Source: Marinomonas sp. SBI8L
GTDB taxonomy: Bacteria; Pseudomonadota; Gammaproteobacteria; Pseudomonadales; Marinomonadaceae
DNA: 64,000 nt
Direction: 5' to 3'
Assembly (NCBI RefSeq): GCF_001624705.1
Contig: NZ_JSEO01000010.1
Span: 157,211 to 221,210 of the forward strand
The notes beneath the pieces are model-generated. The model was not told the origin of the DNA. It saw only the letters and a list, made by a program, of their open reading frames with translations, and made no database searches. Made by a program: the position numbers and the translations under genes. This document shows, piece by piece, positions 24,704 to 35,533 of this stretch. Numbering within the stretch: position 1 is the first letter of the stretch; every line of letters starts with the position of its first letter.

Positions 24704-26734
24704 TTAAAGCTCACCCACTTCTTTCAACTTTTTCTGTAAAGCTCGTATCTGATCTCGGTAACCTGCTGCTAGTTCAAACTTAAGATTCTCTGATGCTTCT
24801 ACCATTTCTTTTTGAAGGTTCACTATGGCTTTACGAACATCTGCCACATCATCCATACTTTCAACTTTGTAATCAGCTGAGGTTTCCGCCACTTTTTTGG
24901 CTTTACTCTGCCTACCTTTACCTGCACCTGGGTTATATGAACCTTCCATAATATCTTGTACAGACTTAGATACCCCTTTAGGCACTATGCCATGCTCTTC
25001 ATTATGAGCAATCTGCTTGGCACGACGCCTATCTGTTTCTGCCATGGCACGCTCTATTGAGCCAGTAATTTTATCGGCATATAAAATAGCGCGTCCGTTA
25101 ATATTACGAGCTGCACGACCTATGGTTTGTATCAGTGACCTTTCCGAACGTAAGAAGCCCTCTTTATCAGCGTCTAAGATAGCAACTAAACTTACTTCGG
25201 GTATATCTAAACCCTCACGCAGTAAGTTAATGCCCACTAACACATCAAACTCACCTAGCCTTAAGTCACGAATGATCTCAACTCGCTCTACCGTATCTAT
25301 ATCAGAGTGAAGGTAACGTACGCGAACCCCATGTTCGTAAAGGTAACTGGTTAGATCCTCTGCCATACGTTTGGTTAAGGTCGTGACAAGGACACGTTCA
25401 CCGTTTGGGATACGTTTGTTAATTTCTGATAAAAGATCATCAACCTGAGTGGCAACAGGTCGTATTTCTACTGGAGGGTCAATCAAGCCAGTCGGTCTTA
25501 CGATTTGCTCAACAACCCAATCTTGGTGCTCTGCTTCATACTTACCAGGCGTTGCCGATACCAAAATAGTTTGTGGTTTAATTTGTTCCCACTCTTCAAA
25601 GCGCATAGGTCTATTATCTAATGCTGATGGCAAACGAAACCCATATTCCACAAGGTTCTCTTTACGAGATCGGTCACCTTTGTACATGGCGCCTATTTGG
25701 GGAACTGTCACGTGAGATTCATCAATAACTAAGAGTGCATTTGCAGGTAAATAATCAAATAAAGTGGGCGGTGGTGAACCTTCTGGTCGGCCTGACAAAT
25801 ATCGAGAGTAGTTTTCTATACCAGAGCAGTAGCCTAGCTCTTGCATCATTTCTAAGTCATAACGTGTTCTTTGCTCTAAACGCTGTAGCTCAACTAATTT
25901 GTCTAGGGATTTTAGTTGTTGTAAACGCTCATCAAGCTCAACTTTAATACGTTCGATGGCATCCATTACGGTTTCTCTTGGTGTGACGTAATGGGTTTTC
26001 GGATAAATAGTCAGCCTGGGGACTTTACGAATCGTTTTATTCGTTAGCGGGTCAAAGAACGAGAGGTTTTCGATTTCATCATCAAAGAGCTCAATTCTTA
26101 CCGCTGTGTCTTCTGAATCAGCGGGGAATACATCAATCACATCCCCTCGCACTCTAAAGTTGCCGCGTTCGAACACCACATCATTGCGACTATATTGCAG
26201 TTCGGCAAGGCGTCTTAAGATATCCCTTTGATCAATACGGTCACCTCTGTCTAAGTGCAACATCATTTTTAAATATGACTGAGGGTCTCCCAATCCATAT
26301 ATGGCAGATACAGTCGCCACTATGATGACATCTTCACGCTCTAATAAGGCTTTCGTCGCGGAAAGTCGCATTTGCTCTATGTGTTCATTTACCGAAGCAT
26401 CTTTTTCGATAAAAGTATCTGAGGCGGCTACATAGGCTTCTGGCTGGTAGTAGTCATAATAAGAAACAAAATATTCAACCGAGTTATTAGGAAAGAACTC
26501 TTTAAACTCACCATAAAGTTGAGCTGCAAGTGTTTTGTTATGGGCCATAATAATAGTAGGCCGTTTCGCTTTCGCGACCACATTAGCAATGGTAAAGGTT
26601 TTACCAGAGCCTGTTACTCCTAACAAAGTCTGATGAGCAAGACCGGCTTCTATCCCCTGGGAAAGCTTTTCTATCGCTTTTGGTTGGTCTCCGGCAGGAG
26701 AGAATTGCGATACAACTTCAAACTCTTTAGACAC
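24704..26734 (-). CDS. uvrB: UvrABC system protein B
   Basis: The 676-residue length and all family landmarks identify UvrB, the damage-verifying helicase of nucleotide excision repair. Visible are Walker [12 protein letters not shown] near residue 40, the beta-hairpin [18 protein letters not shown], helicase motifs DESH and [14 protein letters not shown] (motif VI), and a C-terminal UVR domain ([21 protein letters not shown]) that contacts UvrC. Start ATG 26734 fits the family start [12 protein letters not shown] see no clear LexA box in the 191 bp upstream, although uvrB is often SOS-controlled. Confidence 0.97.
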   Translation of the reverse strand: MSKEFEVVSQFSPAGDQPKAIEKLSQGIEAGLAHQTLLGVTGSGKTFTIANVVAKAKRPTIIMAHNKTLAAQLYGEFKEFFPNNSVEYFVSYYDYYQPEAYVAASDTFIEKDASVNEHIEQMRLSATKALLEREDVIIVATVSAIYGLGDPQSYLKMMLHLDRGDRIDQRDILRRLAELQYSRNDVVFERGNFRVRGDVIDVFPADSEDTAVRIELFDDEIENLSFFDPLTNKTIRKVPRLTIYPKTHYVTPRETVMDAIERIKVELDERLQQLKSLDKLVELQRLEQRTRYDLEMMQELGYCSGIENYSRYLSGRPEGSPPPTLFDYLPANALLVIDESHVTVPQIGAMYKGDRSRKENLVEYGFRLPSALDNRPMRFEEWEQIKPQTILVSATPGKYEAEHQDWVVEQIVRPTGLIDPPVEIRPVATQVDDLLSEINKRIPNGERVLVTTLTKRMAEDLTSYLYEHGVRVRYLHSDIDTVERVEIIRDLRLGEFDVLVGINLLREGLDIPEVSLVAILDADKEGFLRSERSLIQTIGRAARNINGRAILYADKITGSIERAMAETDRRRAKQIAHNEEHGIVPKGVSKSVQDIMEGSYNPGAGKGRQSKAKKVAETSADYKVESMDDVADVRKAIVNLQKEMVEASENLKFELAAGYRDQIRALQKKLKEVGEL

Positions 26735-26889
26735 GGCGTTATTCCTAGCATTCTAATAATCACTGAATCTATCAGTTTAACAAAAACTGCTTAAGCTGAC
26801 CGCAATGAGGAGAATTATTTCATCTTATATCAAAGGATTATTAGAACTTTTGAGAGTGGAGATGAATTTTAAAAAAAATCATATATACT

Positions 26890-26923
26890 ATTTAGAAATA
26901 ACCTTATTCCATTTAGAGATATA
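26890..26923 (+). promoter_or_regulatory. Direct repeats before the MBL-fold/SulP operon
   Basis: ATTTAGAAATA (26890-26900) and ATTTAGAGATATA (26911-26923) are near-identical direct repeats 21 bp apart, two helical turns, immediately upstream of the ATG at 26926. They could be an operator for a sulfur-responsive regulator such as a BigR-type repressor. No regulator gene is adjacent, so this is a candidate only. Confidence 0.35.
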
Positions 26924-26925
26924 TT

Positions 26926-27798
26926 ATGAAAACAACTCAGGTTACCTCTTTCTTTGATCATGCAACCAATACTGTTTCCTACATAGTGACAGATAACAAG
27001 AGTCGTACTTGCGCCATTATTGACTCGGTACTGGACTATGATGCGGCATCATCTCAGACTAGCACTCAATCTGCTGATGTACTTATTGAGCATATCAAGG
27101 AAAATGTACTCACACTGAAGTGGATTCTTGAAACCCACGTCCATGCGGACCACTTATCGGCAGCACCCTACCTGCAAGAGCAACTTGGTGGTCAGGTCGC
27201 TATTGGCCAAGAAATCACACAAGTACAAGGTATTTTTACTGATTTATTAAACCTCAAAGACACCTGTGCCACAGATGGCTCACAGTTTGACTTATTATTA
27301 AATGAAGATGATGAACTCGCTCTAGGCGACACTCTCATTCAGGTACTACACACACCTGGCCACACACCTGCCTGCATTAGTTATTATGTGGATGGCGCAT
27401 GCTTTGTTGGCGACACTCTATTCATGCCTGATTATGGCACTGCTCGCTGCGACTTCCCCGGTGGAGATGCCAATACTCTGTATCACTCTATTCAGAAGAT
27501 ACTTTCTCTACCAGATGAAACACTTATTTTTACCTGCCACGACTATAAAGCAGAAAATAGAGATCACTATGCTTGGCAGTCTAGTGTACTAGAACAAAAA
27601 CAATCAAACCTTCATATTAATCACAAGATTAATGAAGCTGAATTCACTCAGATGCGTAGCACTAAAGATGCAACATTGAATATGCCAAAGTTGATCTGGC
27701 CTGCGGTGCAAATCAATATGAGAGCAGGCAAACTACCAGAATCAGAAACCAATGGCGCGAGTTACTTGAAGATTCCAGTTAGTCATACAGCTAAATAA
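26926..27798 (+). CDS. MBL-fold metallo-hydrolase, persulfide-dioxygenase-like
   Basis: The 290-residue protein has the metallo-beta-lactamase metal motif THVHADHL (about residues 71-78), GHTPACISYYVDGACFVGDTLF and TCHDY, typical of the ETHE1/Blh type group that oxidises glutathione persulfide or related sulfane sulfur. The C-terminal region with TLNMPKLIWPAVQINMRAG also matches this group. It is 14 bp upstream of a SulP-family transporter, and in bacteria such pairs are often linked to sulfide or sulfur detoxification with sulfite or sulfate export. The operon role is inference. A glyoxalase II function is less likely because of the C-terminal motif. Confidence 0.85.
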   Translation: MKTTQVTSFFDHATNTVSYIVTDNKSRTCAIIDSVLDYDAASSQTSTQSADVLIEHIKENVLTLKWILETHVHADHLSAAPYLQEQLGGQVAIGQEITQVQGIFTDLLNLKDTCATDGSQFDLLLNEDDELALGDTLIQVLHTPGHTPACISYYVDGACFVGDTLFMPDYGTARCDFPGGDANTLYHSIQKILSLPDETLIFTCHDYKAENRDHYAWQSSVLEQKQSNLHINHKINEAEFTQMRSTKDATLNMPKLIWPAVQINMRAGKLPESETNGASYLKIPVSHTAK

Positions 27799-27812
27799 TA
27801 TAGGGACTAAGT

Positions 27813-29522
27813 ATGACTAAATTAGCTTATTGGATACCAGGTATCGACCAGATAAAACACTACAAGCGTAAAAACTTTGGTGCGGATTTAGTGGCTGGAA
27901 GTATCCTATCTATCATGCTGGTTCCCCAAGCACTTGCTTATGCATTATTAGCTGGTTTGCCACCAGAAATGGGCCTTTATGCCAGTATACTCCCTCTTTT
28001 CATTTATGCTTTTTTAGGCTCTAGCCGCACTATGGCTATTGGTCCTGCGGCCTTAATCGCCATGATGTCCGCATCCTTTAGCAGCCAATTCGCCTTACAA
28101 GGTACACCTGAATACAACACGATTGCGCTGATCCTAGCTATGCTTTCGGGTGTCATTCTTTTACTACTAGGCTTTTTAAAACTGGGATTTTTAGCAAACT
28201 TATTAAGTCATCCTGTCATTTCAGGTTTTGTCACAGGCTCTGCCATCATCATAGCGGCAAGTCAGATAAAACACTTTTTAGGAATATCTGTATCAGGTGC
28301 TTCCTTACTTGAGATTATCGAGGGAACCTATTATCAGCTCGATAACATTAATCCAATTAGTTTGATCATTGGGCTAAGCTCCTTAATCTTGCTCCTTTTA
28401 TTAAAACGCTATGCATCGAGATTTCTAGAGGTATTGGGCTTATCAAAGGACACGGCAGCACTATTAAGCAAAGCAGGGCCTATTCTCGCCATTAGCTTAT
28501 TTACTTTTATTAGCTATAAATTCGCTTTAGCCTCTCACAACCTTGCACTAGTTGGCACAGTACCCAGTGGTTTACCACTTTTATCCATGCCAGATTTTAG
28601 TTTTAATCTAGTATCAGATTTATTACCAGCGGCTGCTATTCTCGGTCTGGTCAGCTTTATAGAGTCCATTTCAATCAGCCAAGCCTTTGCTACACGAAAA
28701 CGACAAAAGATTGATTCAAACAATGAATTAGTTGGTTTAGGCGGGGCAAATATAGTATCGGGATTAAGCGGTGGATTAGCTGTCGCGGGCAGTTTTTCAC
28801 GCTCTGCAATTAATGATGAGGCGGGTGCAAAAACACAGCTATCCGGTTTAGTCTCAGCAAGTTTTGTGCTGCTAACACTCTACTTTTTAACAGATCTATT
28901 CTTTTACATGCCAAAAGCAGTATTGGCCGCGACTATTTTGTTAGCCGTATTTGCCTTGATCGATTTTAAAGCCATTATTCATGCTTGGCATTACTCTAAG
29001 CATGACGGTATTGCCATGCTAGGCACACTAAGCATCGTATTACTCTTTGGTGTCGAAACAGGTATTTTGGCAGGGGTTTGTCTATCTATCTTGCTCTTCC
29101 TTTGGCACACAAGTCATCCTCATATTGCCATTGTCGGCAACCTCACAGGCACTGAGCATTATCGTAATGTAGAGCGCTATGAAGTAGAGGTAGAGCCAAA
29201 TATTCTCACCCTTCGTATCGATGAAAACCTCTTCTTCGCTAACTGTCGAACCCTTGAAGAAAAAGTCACTGAACTCATTTCCGAACGACCTGATGTCGAA
29301 CATCTGGTACTTATGTGTAATGCCGTCAATATGATAGATATAAGCGCGCTGGAAAGTCTGGAGACCATGATGCAAAGATTGAAGTCAGCCAATATTGCTC
29401 TACATTTCTCAGAAGTTAAAGGCCCTATTATGGATAAACTTAGAGATACGCACCTAATATCCGAGTTAACAGGTGAAGTGTTTTTAACTCAGCATCAAGC
29501 GATAAAATCCATTAAGAATTAA
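27813..29522 (+). CDS. SulP-family inorganic anion transporter with STAS domain
   Basis: The 569-residue protein has a SulP membrane domain of about a dozen helices (residues about 20-430): VPQALAYALLAGLPPEMGLYAS near residue 37, AIGPAALIAMM, and GSFSRSAINDEAGAKTQLSGLV. A cytoplasmic STAS domain follows (about 450-560: LTLRIDENLFFANC, HLVLMCNAVNMIDISALESLE). SulP proteins carry sulfate, bicarbonate or other anions, often with sodium or protons. The gap to the MBL-fold gene is 14 bp, so one operon and a shared sulfur function are likely. The substrate cannot be read from sequence. Confidence 0.92.
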   Translation: MTKLAYWIPGIDQIKHYKRKNFGADLVAGSILSIMLVPQALAYALLAGLPPEMGLYASILPLFIYAFLGSSRTMAIGPAALIAMMSASFSSQFALQGTPEYNTIALILAMLSGVILLLLGFLKLGFLANLLSHPVISGFVTGSAIIIAASQIKHFLGISVSGASLLEIIEGTYYQLDNINPISLIIGLSSLILLLLLKRYASRFLEVLGLSKDTAALLSKAGPILAISLFTFISYKFALASHNLALVGTVPSGLPLLSMPDFSFNLVSDLLPAAAILGLVSFIESISISQAFATRKRQKIDSNNELVGLGGANIVSGLSGGLAVAGSFSRSAINDEAGAKTQLSGLVSASFVLLTLYFLTDLFFYMPKAVLAATILLAVFALIDFKAIIHAWHYSKHDGIAMLGTLSIVLLFGVETGILAGVCLSILLFLWHTSHPHIAIVGNLTGTEHYRNVERYEVEVEPNILTLRIDENLFFANCRTLEEKVTELISERPDVEHLVLMCNAVNMIDISALESLETMMQRLKSANIALHFSEVKGPIMDKLRDTHLISELTGEVFLTQHQAIKSIKN

Positions 29523-29545
29523 GTATTTAAAAGAGGATAAAAACT

Positions 29546-29580
29546 AAAAAGCCCCCAAGCTCCTTGCCTGGAGCTTGGGG
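29546..29580 (-). terminator. Terminator for the ComEA-like gene (minus strand)
   Basis: An eleven-base perfect stem (CCCCAAGCTCC / GGAGCTTGGGG) with a six-base loop is followed on the minus strand by a T-run. It lies between convergent genes and could also slow plus-strand transcription. Confidence 0.88.
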
Positions 29581-29641
29581 TAAAAACCCTAACGAGGAGA
29601 CTATCTACATCAGTAGATAAACATAGAAGAGGTTCTTAGAT

Positions 29642-29998
29642 TTATAAAGGTAAATCAGCCAATTTCTCTTCTTTATATTCCTCTCCTGGCCCAATCGATA
29701 AATAATCACGATTCTTTTTAAGTAAAGATGGTCCAATTCCTTTCACAAAAATAAGCTCATCAACTTCTGTAAAGGCGCCGTTTTCATTACGATATTCGAC
29801 GATTGCTTGGGCTTTTTTACGGCCGACACCCGTCATGACAGCGGCAAGTTGCTCTGCAGTTGCCGTATTGACGTCAAGAGGCGTTGCACTAAATGCTGGC
29901 GTAAAAACACACGAAAGTAGAAAAATTGATACCAAGAACATGGTTTTAAGAGAAGTACGGATATTACAAATATACGAGACGCACACGAGATTCATCAT
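29642..29998 (-). CDS. Secreted ComEA-type helix-hairpin-helix protein
   Basis: The 118-residue protein has a signal peptide with a long n-region (MFLVSIFLLSCVFTPAFSA) followed by DVNTATAEQLAAVMTGVGRKKAQAIVEYR and FVKGIGPSLLKKNRDYLSI: the ComEA helix-hairpin-helix pair. This domain binds double-stranded DNA without sequence specificity. In naturally competent bacteria ComEA binds incoming DNA in the periplasm; the same fold also occurs in non-competent species. ATG 29998 has GGAG six bases upstream. It is a single-gene unit with a strong terminator, 144 bp from pyrF. Confidence 0.88.
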   Translation of the reverse strand: MMNLVCVSYICNIRTSLKTMFLVSIFLLSCVFTPAFSATPLDVNTATAEQLAAVMTGVGRKKAQAIVEYRNENGAFTEVDELIFVKGIGPSLLKKNRDYLSIGPGEEYKEEKLADLPL

Positions 29999-30142
29999 AG
30001 AAAACTCCTTTTTCTATTGATGGCACAAAGGCCTAGTTATCATAAATCACGAAGATTTACTGAGCTGATCAACCCCTTGTCAATCAGCTAGTTAACTATA
30101 ATCTCTCTTTCTGGATTCTCAAGTCGAGAAAAGTAATTTTGC

Positions 30143-30859
30143 TTATTTATTGACTAAACTTTGATTCACACTTGTTAGCACAGCTACTGGATCAGCTGCT
30201 TGAGTAATAGGACGGCCCATAACAAGATAGTGACTACCCGCCGCCATTGCTTCTTGTGGTGTCATAATACGCTTTTGATCGCCTTGTTCTGCGCCAACCG
30301 GACGGATACCTGGCGTAACTAAGGCGAAGTCTTTACCTAGCTCTGTTGATAGCATTTTCGACTCTTGTGCTGAACACACAACTCCATCCATACCAGATGA
30401 TTGAGCCAGTTTCGCCAAACGGCTTACATGCTGCTCAGGTGTTAAATCGATACCAATTTCAGCAAGATCAGATTGATCCATACTGGTTAATACAGTAACA
30501 GCGATCAATAAGGTCTTATCCTTACCAGACTGTGAAGCGATTGACTCTAGTGCATTCGCTGAGGCTTCCATCATACGACGGCCACCGGTAGCGTGAACAT
30601 TCACCATCCAAACACCCGCCGTTGCTGCAACACTCACTGCATTTGCGACCGTATTTGGAATGTCATGAAACTTAAGGTCTAGAAAAATATCAAAACCCAG
30701 TTTATGTAGTTCATCTAAAATAACAGGACCCGCTGTGGTAAAAAGTTCTTTCCCTACTTTCACTCTACATTGGCTAGGATCAAGGCGTTTAGCCATTTCA
30801 ATTGATTGCGCCATGGTTGGGTAATCTAGAGCAACTACGATAGGAGATTGGCAGGTCAT
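30143..30859 (-). CDS. pyrF: Orotidine 5'-phosphate decarboxylase
   Basis: The 238-residue enzyme converts OMP to UMP, the last step of pyrimidine synthesis. The catalytic signature FLDLKFHDIPNTVANAV is near residue 60 (Lys and two Asp), with VVALDYP at the N terminus and LVTPGIRP and YLVMGRPITQA near the C terminus. It follows lapB on the same strand by a 42 bp gap, a conserved gammaproteobacterial neighbourhood with lapA, lapB and ihfB. Expression probably comes partly from the operon. A dihydroorotase gene lies far away at 59931. Confidence 0.96.
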   Translation of the reverse strand: MTCQSPIVVALDYPTMAQSIEMAKRLDPSQCRVKVGKELFTTAGPVILDELHKLGFDIFLDLKFHDIPNTVANAVSVAATAGVWMVNVHATGGRRMMEASANALESIASQSGKDKTLLIAVTVLTSMDQSDLAEIGIDLTPEQHVSRLAKLAQSSGMDGVVCSAQESKMLSTELGKDFALVTPGIRPVGAEQGDQKRIMTPQEAMAAGSHYLVMGRPITQAADPVAVLTSVNQSLVNK

Positions 30860-30901
30860 TTAGTATCCTCATACAAGAGATGTTGAAATTAACAGTATTA
30901 C

Positions 30902-32074
30902 TTATTCACCTTCTAAGCCGTGAATCGGTTTAACGGTTCCCCAACTTTTACAACTTGGACACTTCCAATGTAGTTGAAACCCCGAAAAGCCACATTGGCG
31001 GCAAAGGTATTTATGTTTGTTTTCTGTGAGTTGGTCTAGCAACTCATAAAGCACTTCAAGGTGCTCTTTGGCTTCATCAGTTGCTTCATTAAGTTGCATT
31101 TGAACCAGCTCACGAAAACCTTTAATCGTTGGGTGCTTGCGTAACTGATCGATCAGAAAGATCTCAGCATAATCTTTATTGTCTTTCGATAGGCGCTGAG
31201 CTAACGCTAAAATAACAGTGGCTGATGGTGATGTTCTGTTTTGTTCTTGCAAGAACTTGGTAAAACCACTGTTACCCCAGACCTTTTCATAGCAATCTCT
31301 TAGCAAGTCTACGGTAATAGGAACAAAGTCTTTATCTTGATTAGCAACCTGCTTTAACTCTTTGATTGCGTCTCGATAACGCTTTTGCGCAATAAAAACA
31401 TCGGCTGCACCCATGCTAGCGCGAACACACTTCTCATCCATATCAAGTGCATTTTGATAATCTTGTAAGGCCTCTTTTGATTTATTCTTAGCATGCTTCT
31501 CATCTGCGATTTCACAATGAAAATGAGCAAGGCGTTTAGCCAAAGCCTGCTTTTTATTCAGTTGATATAATTGATGACCAATTTGTATTGCTTGATCCCA
31601 ACTTTGCTCAAATTCATAAAGATCGACCAAAAGGGCTAATACAGTCGGCTGAAACTCTGTTTGTTTCGCCGCTATATTAAGTAACAGTCTTTCTGCTCTA
31701 TCCAACAAACCTGCAGACATAAAGTCACTGGCTAACTCAAGCTGCACCAAACGCATTTCACGGGGTGTGATCTCTGGACGAGCAAGAAGGTTTTGGTGAA
31801 CATTGATGGCTTTTTCTATTTCACCTTTTTTACGAAAAAGATTTCCAAGGGTAAGGTGAATATCAAAGGTTTCTGAGTTAACTTGAAGCGAGTCGACAAA
31901 GGCATCAATCGCTTCAGAATGTTGATTATTAAGTAAGTGGTTTAAACCACGAAAGTAATCTGGAGGTACAGCCGATTTACTTTTATCAACTGCAGACGAG
32001 TTCTTGCGTCGACCCATTATCCATCCGGCTAAAAGCGCAACGAATAGAACAATGAAAAGCAAAATCTCGGACAA
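30902..32074 (-). CDS. lapB: Lipopolysaccharide assembly protein B (TPR-rubredoxin adaptor)
   Basis: The 390-residue LapB (YciM) has one N-terminal membrane helix (ILLFIVLFVALLAGWIMG), a long cytoplasmic TPR region, and a C-terminal rubredoxin-like metal knuckle CRQC-x9-HWKCPSC. In E. coli it delivers LpxC to FtsH for proteolysis and so limits LPS synthesis. The motifs and length match. It starts 5 bp after lapA on the same strand and is followed by pyrF, so it belongs to the ihfB-lapA-lapB-pyrF cluster. Confidence 0.95.
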   Translation of the reverse strand: MSEILLFIVLFVALLAGWIMGRRKNSSAVDKSKSAVPPDYFRGLNHLLNNQHSEAIDAFVDSLQVNSETFDIHLTLGNLFRKKGEIEKAINVHQNLLARPEITPREMRLVQLELASDFMSAGLLDRAERLLLNIAAKQTEFQPTVLALLVDLYEFEQSWDQAIQIGHQLYQLNKKQALAKRLAHFHCEIADEKHAKNKSKEALQDYQNALDMDEKCVRASMGAADVFIAQKRYRDAIKELKQVANQDKDFVPITVDLLRDCYEKVWGNSGFTKFLQEQNRTSPSATVILALAQRLSKDNKDYAEIFLIDQLRKHPTIKGFRELVQMQLNEATDEAKEHLEVLYELLDQLTENKHKYLCRQCGFSGFQLHWKCPSCKSWGTVKPIHGLEGE

Positions 32075-32079
32075 CCCTA

Positions 32080-32403
32080 TTACTCCCTACTGATGTCTAA
32101 ATCTTTCGTTAATGTAGCTTTGCGCAAAGAATCCAATTCTTTTTGTGCATTTGTACAACGACGGCTAAGTACTCGAACATGATTTTCGGCTCTTAAAAGC
32201 ACAACACTGCTCGCAATGATGGCCACAAAAGCACCAAGTGCAAAGGCTAGAAGAAGGTAAAGCGAGACACTGAATTCAGGTGCCTGCCAGAAAACCAGAT
32301 CTAAACTCACTGGTTGTGGGTTACGGACAGCAAAGAATATCCCTACCAATAAGAAAAAGATAAGGACTAGGGCAAAAATCACACGCGAAAACCACTTAAG
32401 CAT
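32080..32403 (-). CDS. lapA: Lipopolysaccharide assembly protein A
   Basis: This 107-residue inner-membrane protein has two hydrophobic helices (VIFALVLIFFLLVGIFFAV and LYLLLAFALGAFVAIIASSVVLL) separated by PQPVSLDLVFWQAPEFSVSL, the DUF1049/LapA pattern, and a coiled C-terminal tail. LapA works with LapB in LPS assembly and regulation. It is 5 bp upstream of lapB and 72 bp downstream of ihfB. Confidence 0.9.
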   Translation of the reverse strand: MLKWFSRVIFALVLIFFLLVGIFFAVRNPQPVSLDLVFWQAPEFSVSLYLLLAFALGAFVAIIASSVVLLRAENHVRVLSRRCTNAQKELDSLRKATLTKDLDISRE

Positions 32404-32475
32404 ACAACACCTACAAGATGGATATTGGCGTCATTATGCCGTGATCTTGAATAGATTTCGAGTTAAAAAATAGAA

Positions 32476-32781
32476 TTAATTTAGCTCGTCAGTCTCAATC
32501 GCTGGCGAATTAACCAATTCTCTTAATTCTTTACCTGGCTTGAAATGCGGTACATATTTCGCCACAAGTTCAACAGATTCTCCGGTTTTAGGGTTTCTGC
32601 CAACTCTCGGCGCTCTATAGTGCAAAGAGAAGCTGCCAAAACCACGGATTTCGATACGTTCACCATCTGCTAATACTTCTGACATATGCTCTAGCATAGC
32701 CTTAATAGCTTGCTCTACATCTTGAACAGGCAAATGAGATTGCTGATCTATAAGCAGCTCTATAAGCTCTGATTTAGTCAT
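32476..32781 (-). CDS. ihfB: Integration host factor subunit beta
   Basis: The 101-residue HU/IHF-family protein begins [13 protein letters not shown] and carries the DNA-bending arm [14 protein letters not shown], as in IhfB, plus [18 protein letters not shown] is a heterodimer with IhfA that bends DNA by about 160 degrees. In many gammaproteobacteria rpsA precedes ihfB; here the upstream 177 bp leads straight to the divergent ppa gene, so ihfB heads the cluster. The LapA/LapB/PyrF order downstream is conserved. Confidence 0.94.
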   Translation of the reverse strand: MTKSELIELLIDQQSHLPVQDVEQAIKAMLEHMSEVLADGERIEIRGFGSFSLHYRAPRVGRNPKTGESVELVAKYVPHFKPGKELRELVNSPAIETDELN

Positions 32782-32951
32782 TTCTGTCCTCGCGACTAGA
32801 TTTTGATCTATCCATAAGACTAGCTAAATTTAGAAAGAAAGCAATAAGTTAAGTAGATTTCTTCACATTTTTATTGAGAAATTAGCAATAAGATTGGGGA
32901 TTATTCCCAAACACAACCAAAGTCGTACTGGCATCAGACTATACGAACTTT

Positions 32952-32957
32952 TATAAT
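32952..32957 (+). promoter_or_regulatory. -10 box of the ppa promoter
   Basis: A consensus TATAAT sits 35 bp before the chosen ppa start (ATG 32992). It would place the transcript start close to 32964, which rules out TTG 32959 as a start codon. I see no convincing -35 hexamer at 16-18 bp upstream. Confidence 0.5.
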
Positions 32958-32991
32958 ATTGCTCATATATTGGCCAGATGGAAGAAGAAGC

Positions 32992-33522
32992 ATGAGCTAC
33001 TCACAGATACCTGCGGGCAAAGATGCGCCGAATGATATTTATGTCACAATTGAAATTTCGGCTCAAAGTTCGCCAGTAAAATACGAAATTGACAAGGACA
33101 TGGACGCCCTACTCGTAGACAGATTTATGGCGGCTCCTATGTTCTACCCTGCTAACTATGGTTACATTAACAACACCCTTGCTGATGATGGTGATGCGGT
33201 AGATGTATTGGTCATCACACCACACCCCATTTTGCCTGGATCTGTTATTCGCTGTCGCCCTGTTGGTGTATTAAATATGACAGATGAAGCCGGTACTGAT
33301 GCGAAACTACTGGCAGTTCCCCATGATAAATTAACCAGTATTTATACTGATGTTAAAGACATTGATGACGTGCCAGAATTACTACGCAATCAAATAGAGC
33401 ATTTCTTCGAAAACTACAAAACACTAGAGAAAAACAAGTGGGTTAAAGTAGAAGGTTGGGCAAATGCCGAAGAAGCTAAAAAAGCGATTATAGAAGGCAT
33501 TGAAACCTATAACGCGCAATAA
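32992..33522 (+). CDS. ppa: Inorganic pyrophosphatase (family I)
   Basis: With start ATG 32992 the protein is 176 residues, equal to E. coli Ppa. It hydrolyses pyrophosphate to drive biosynthetic reactions, with magnesium. Landmarks are [17 protein letters not shown], the metal-binding [12 protein letters not shown] (residues about 66-77) and LAVPHDK. The longer frame beginning with TTG 32959 is rejected because a TATAAT box lies just upstream of it. Followed by a strong bidirectional terminator shared with trxB. Confidence 0.96.
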   Translation: MSYSQIPAGKDAPNDIYVTIEISAQSSPVKYEIDKDMDALLVDRFMAAPMFYPANYGYINNTLADDGDAVDVLVITPHPILPGSVIRCRPVGVLNMTDEAGTDAKLLAVPHDKLTSIYTDVKDIDDVPELLRNQIEHFFENYKTLEKNKWVKVEGWANAEEAKKAIIEGIETYNAQ

Positions 33523-33555
33523 AATAAGCATTCTAAATGATTAAATTTTAGACAT

Positions 33556-33584
33556 AAAAAAACCAGCATTAAGCTGGTTTTTTT
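33556..33584. terminator. Bidirectional terminator between ppa and trxB
   Basis: A 12-base stem AAAAAAACCAGC / GCTGGTTTTTTT with a five-base loop lies between the convergent ppa and trxB genes, with T-tracts on both strands. Confidence 0.92.
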
Positions 33585-33597
33585 ATACTCACAAATA

Positions 33598-34566
<969 letters not shown>

Positions 34567-34792
34567 CTAAATCTTGTCGTATATGTTTAGGTTAAAGTCA
34601 TAATTGCTTTGCGTATCAATTCTTGCATGACACTGAGGTTATGAGTTTGAGCCTATTAAATCGGATCGTTAGTCTACCCAAATTCACCAAGTATTATTAG
34701 CGAATTTTAACTATTAGAGAGATAGAGTTCTTCTATCGTAATTCAACCCTGGCATATGCCTTTTTCATAAATTTATTTTATAAAGTCTGAGT

Positions 34793-35533
34793 TTAAGCAC
34801 AGATTACGCACTCAGGGTCTTGGGTTAAATTAATATCTCGCCAAATACCATCGAACCCATCAAAAACTCTGAGTTTGGCATGTTGAACTCGACCACAACC
34901 AGATAAGATTTTTATGGCATCTAATGACTGAAGCACACCAATAGAGCCGACAACTGGACTAATAATACCGGACTGTGAACAGTTTAAATTAGTGTCATTA
35001 AGATTAGGGTAAAGACACTGGTAACAAATCTTACTATGTTCAGCAAAAAGAAAAGATTGTACTTGCCCTTCCCAACGAATAGCAGCGCCAGAAACAAGAT
35101 TTATCTTATGTTGATGGCATAATTTATTAACAATTTGACGAATTTTAAAGTTATCAGTGCAATCAAGTACCAGGTCGTAAGCTGTCACTCTCTGAGCTAA
35201 TGACGCTTCATCAAGGCGTTCAAGTAAAACCTCAACCTCGACCTCATCATTCATTTGAGCAATTTGCGTCTTGGCAGCTTGGGCTTTAGCAACACCAACA
35301 TCATCTTGCTTATAAAGCACCTGTCTTGCCAAATTACTTAATTCAACCACATCATCATCAACTAAGGTTAAGTGCCCAACACCGGCTGCGGCCAAATAAC
35401 AAGATGCGATATTACCAAGTCCACCTAGGCCAATCACCATGACTCTCGCATTCATCAGCTTTTGCTGACCTTCGATATCAAAATTGGGGAGTAATATTTG
35501 ACGACTATATCTTTCTAACTGTAATTCGTTCAT
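34793..35533 (-). CDS. moeB: ThiF/MoeB/HesA-family adenylyltransferase, MoeB-like
   Basis: The 246-residue enzyme adenylates the C terminus of a ubiquitin-like sulfur carrier (MoaD or ThiS). The nucleotide site VIGLGGLGNIASCYLAAAGVG is near residue 33, followed by DDDVVELSNLARQVLY, and the zinc cysteines are CYQC (about 163-166) and CVIC at the C terminus. There is no C-terminal rhodanese domain. E. coli MoeB is of the same length. Whether it serves molybdopterin or thiamine cannot be decided from sequence since moaD and thiS are not adjacent. It is divergent from gsk, close by. Confidence 0.88.
   Translation of the reverse strand: MNELQLERYSRQILLPNFDIEGQQKLMNARVMVIGLGGLGNIASCYLAAAGVGHLTLVDDDVVELSNLARQVLYKQDDVGVAKAQAAKTQIAQMNDEVEVEVLLERLDEASLAQRVTAYDLVLDCTDNFKIRQIVNKLCHQHKINLVSGAAIRWEGQVQSFLFAEHSKICYQCLYPNLNDTNLNCSQSGIISPVVGSIGVLQSLDAIKILSGCGRVQHAKLRVFDGFDGIWRDINLTQDPECVICA

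Noticed and set aside
24158-26734. LexA box upstream of uvrB
   Set aside because: No CTGT-N8-ACAG-like palindrome found in 26735-26925 by eye.
32959-32991. N-terminal extension of Ppa from TTG 32959
   Set aside because: TATAAT at 32952-32957 places transcription start past this codon, and ATG 32992 gives the standard 176-residue protein.
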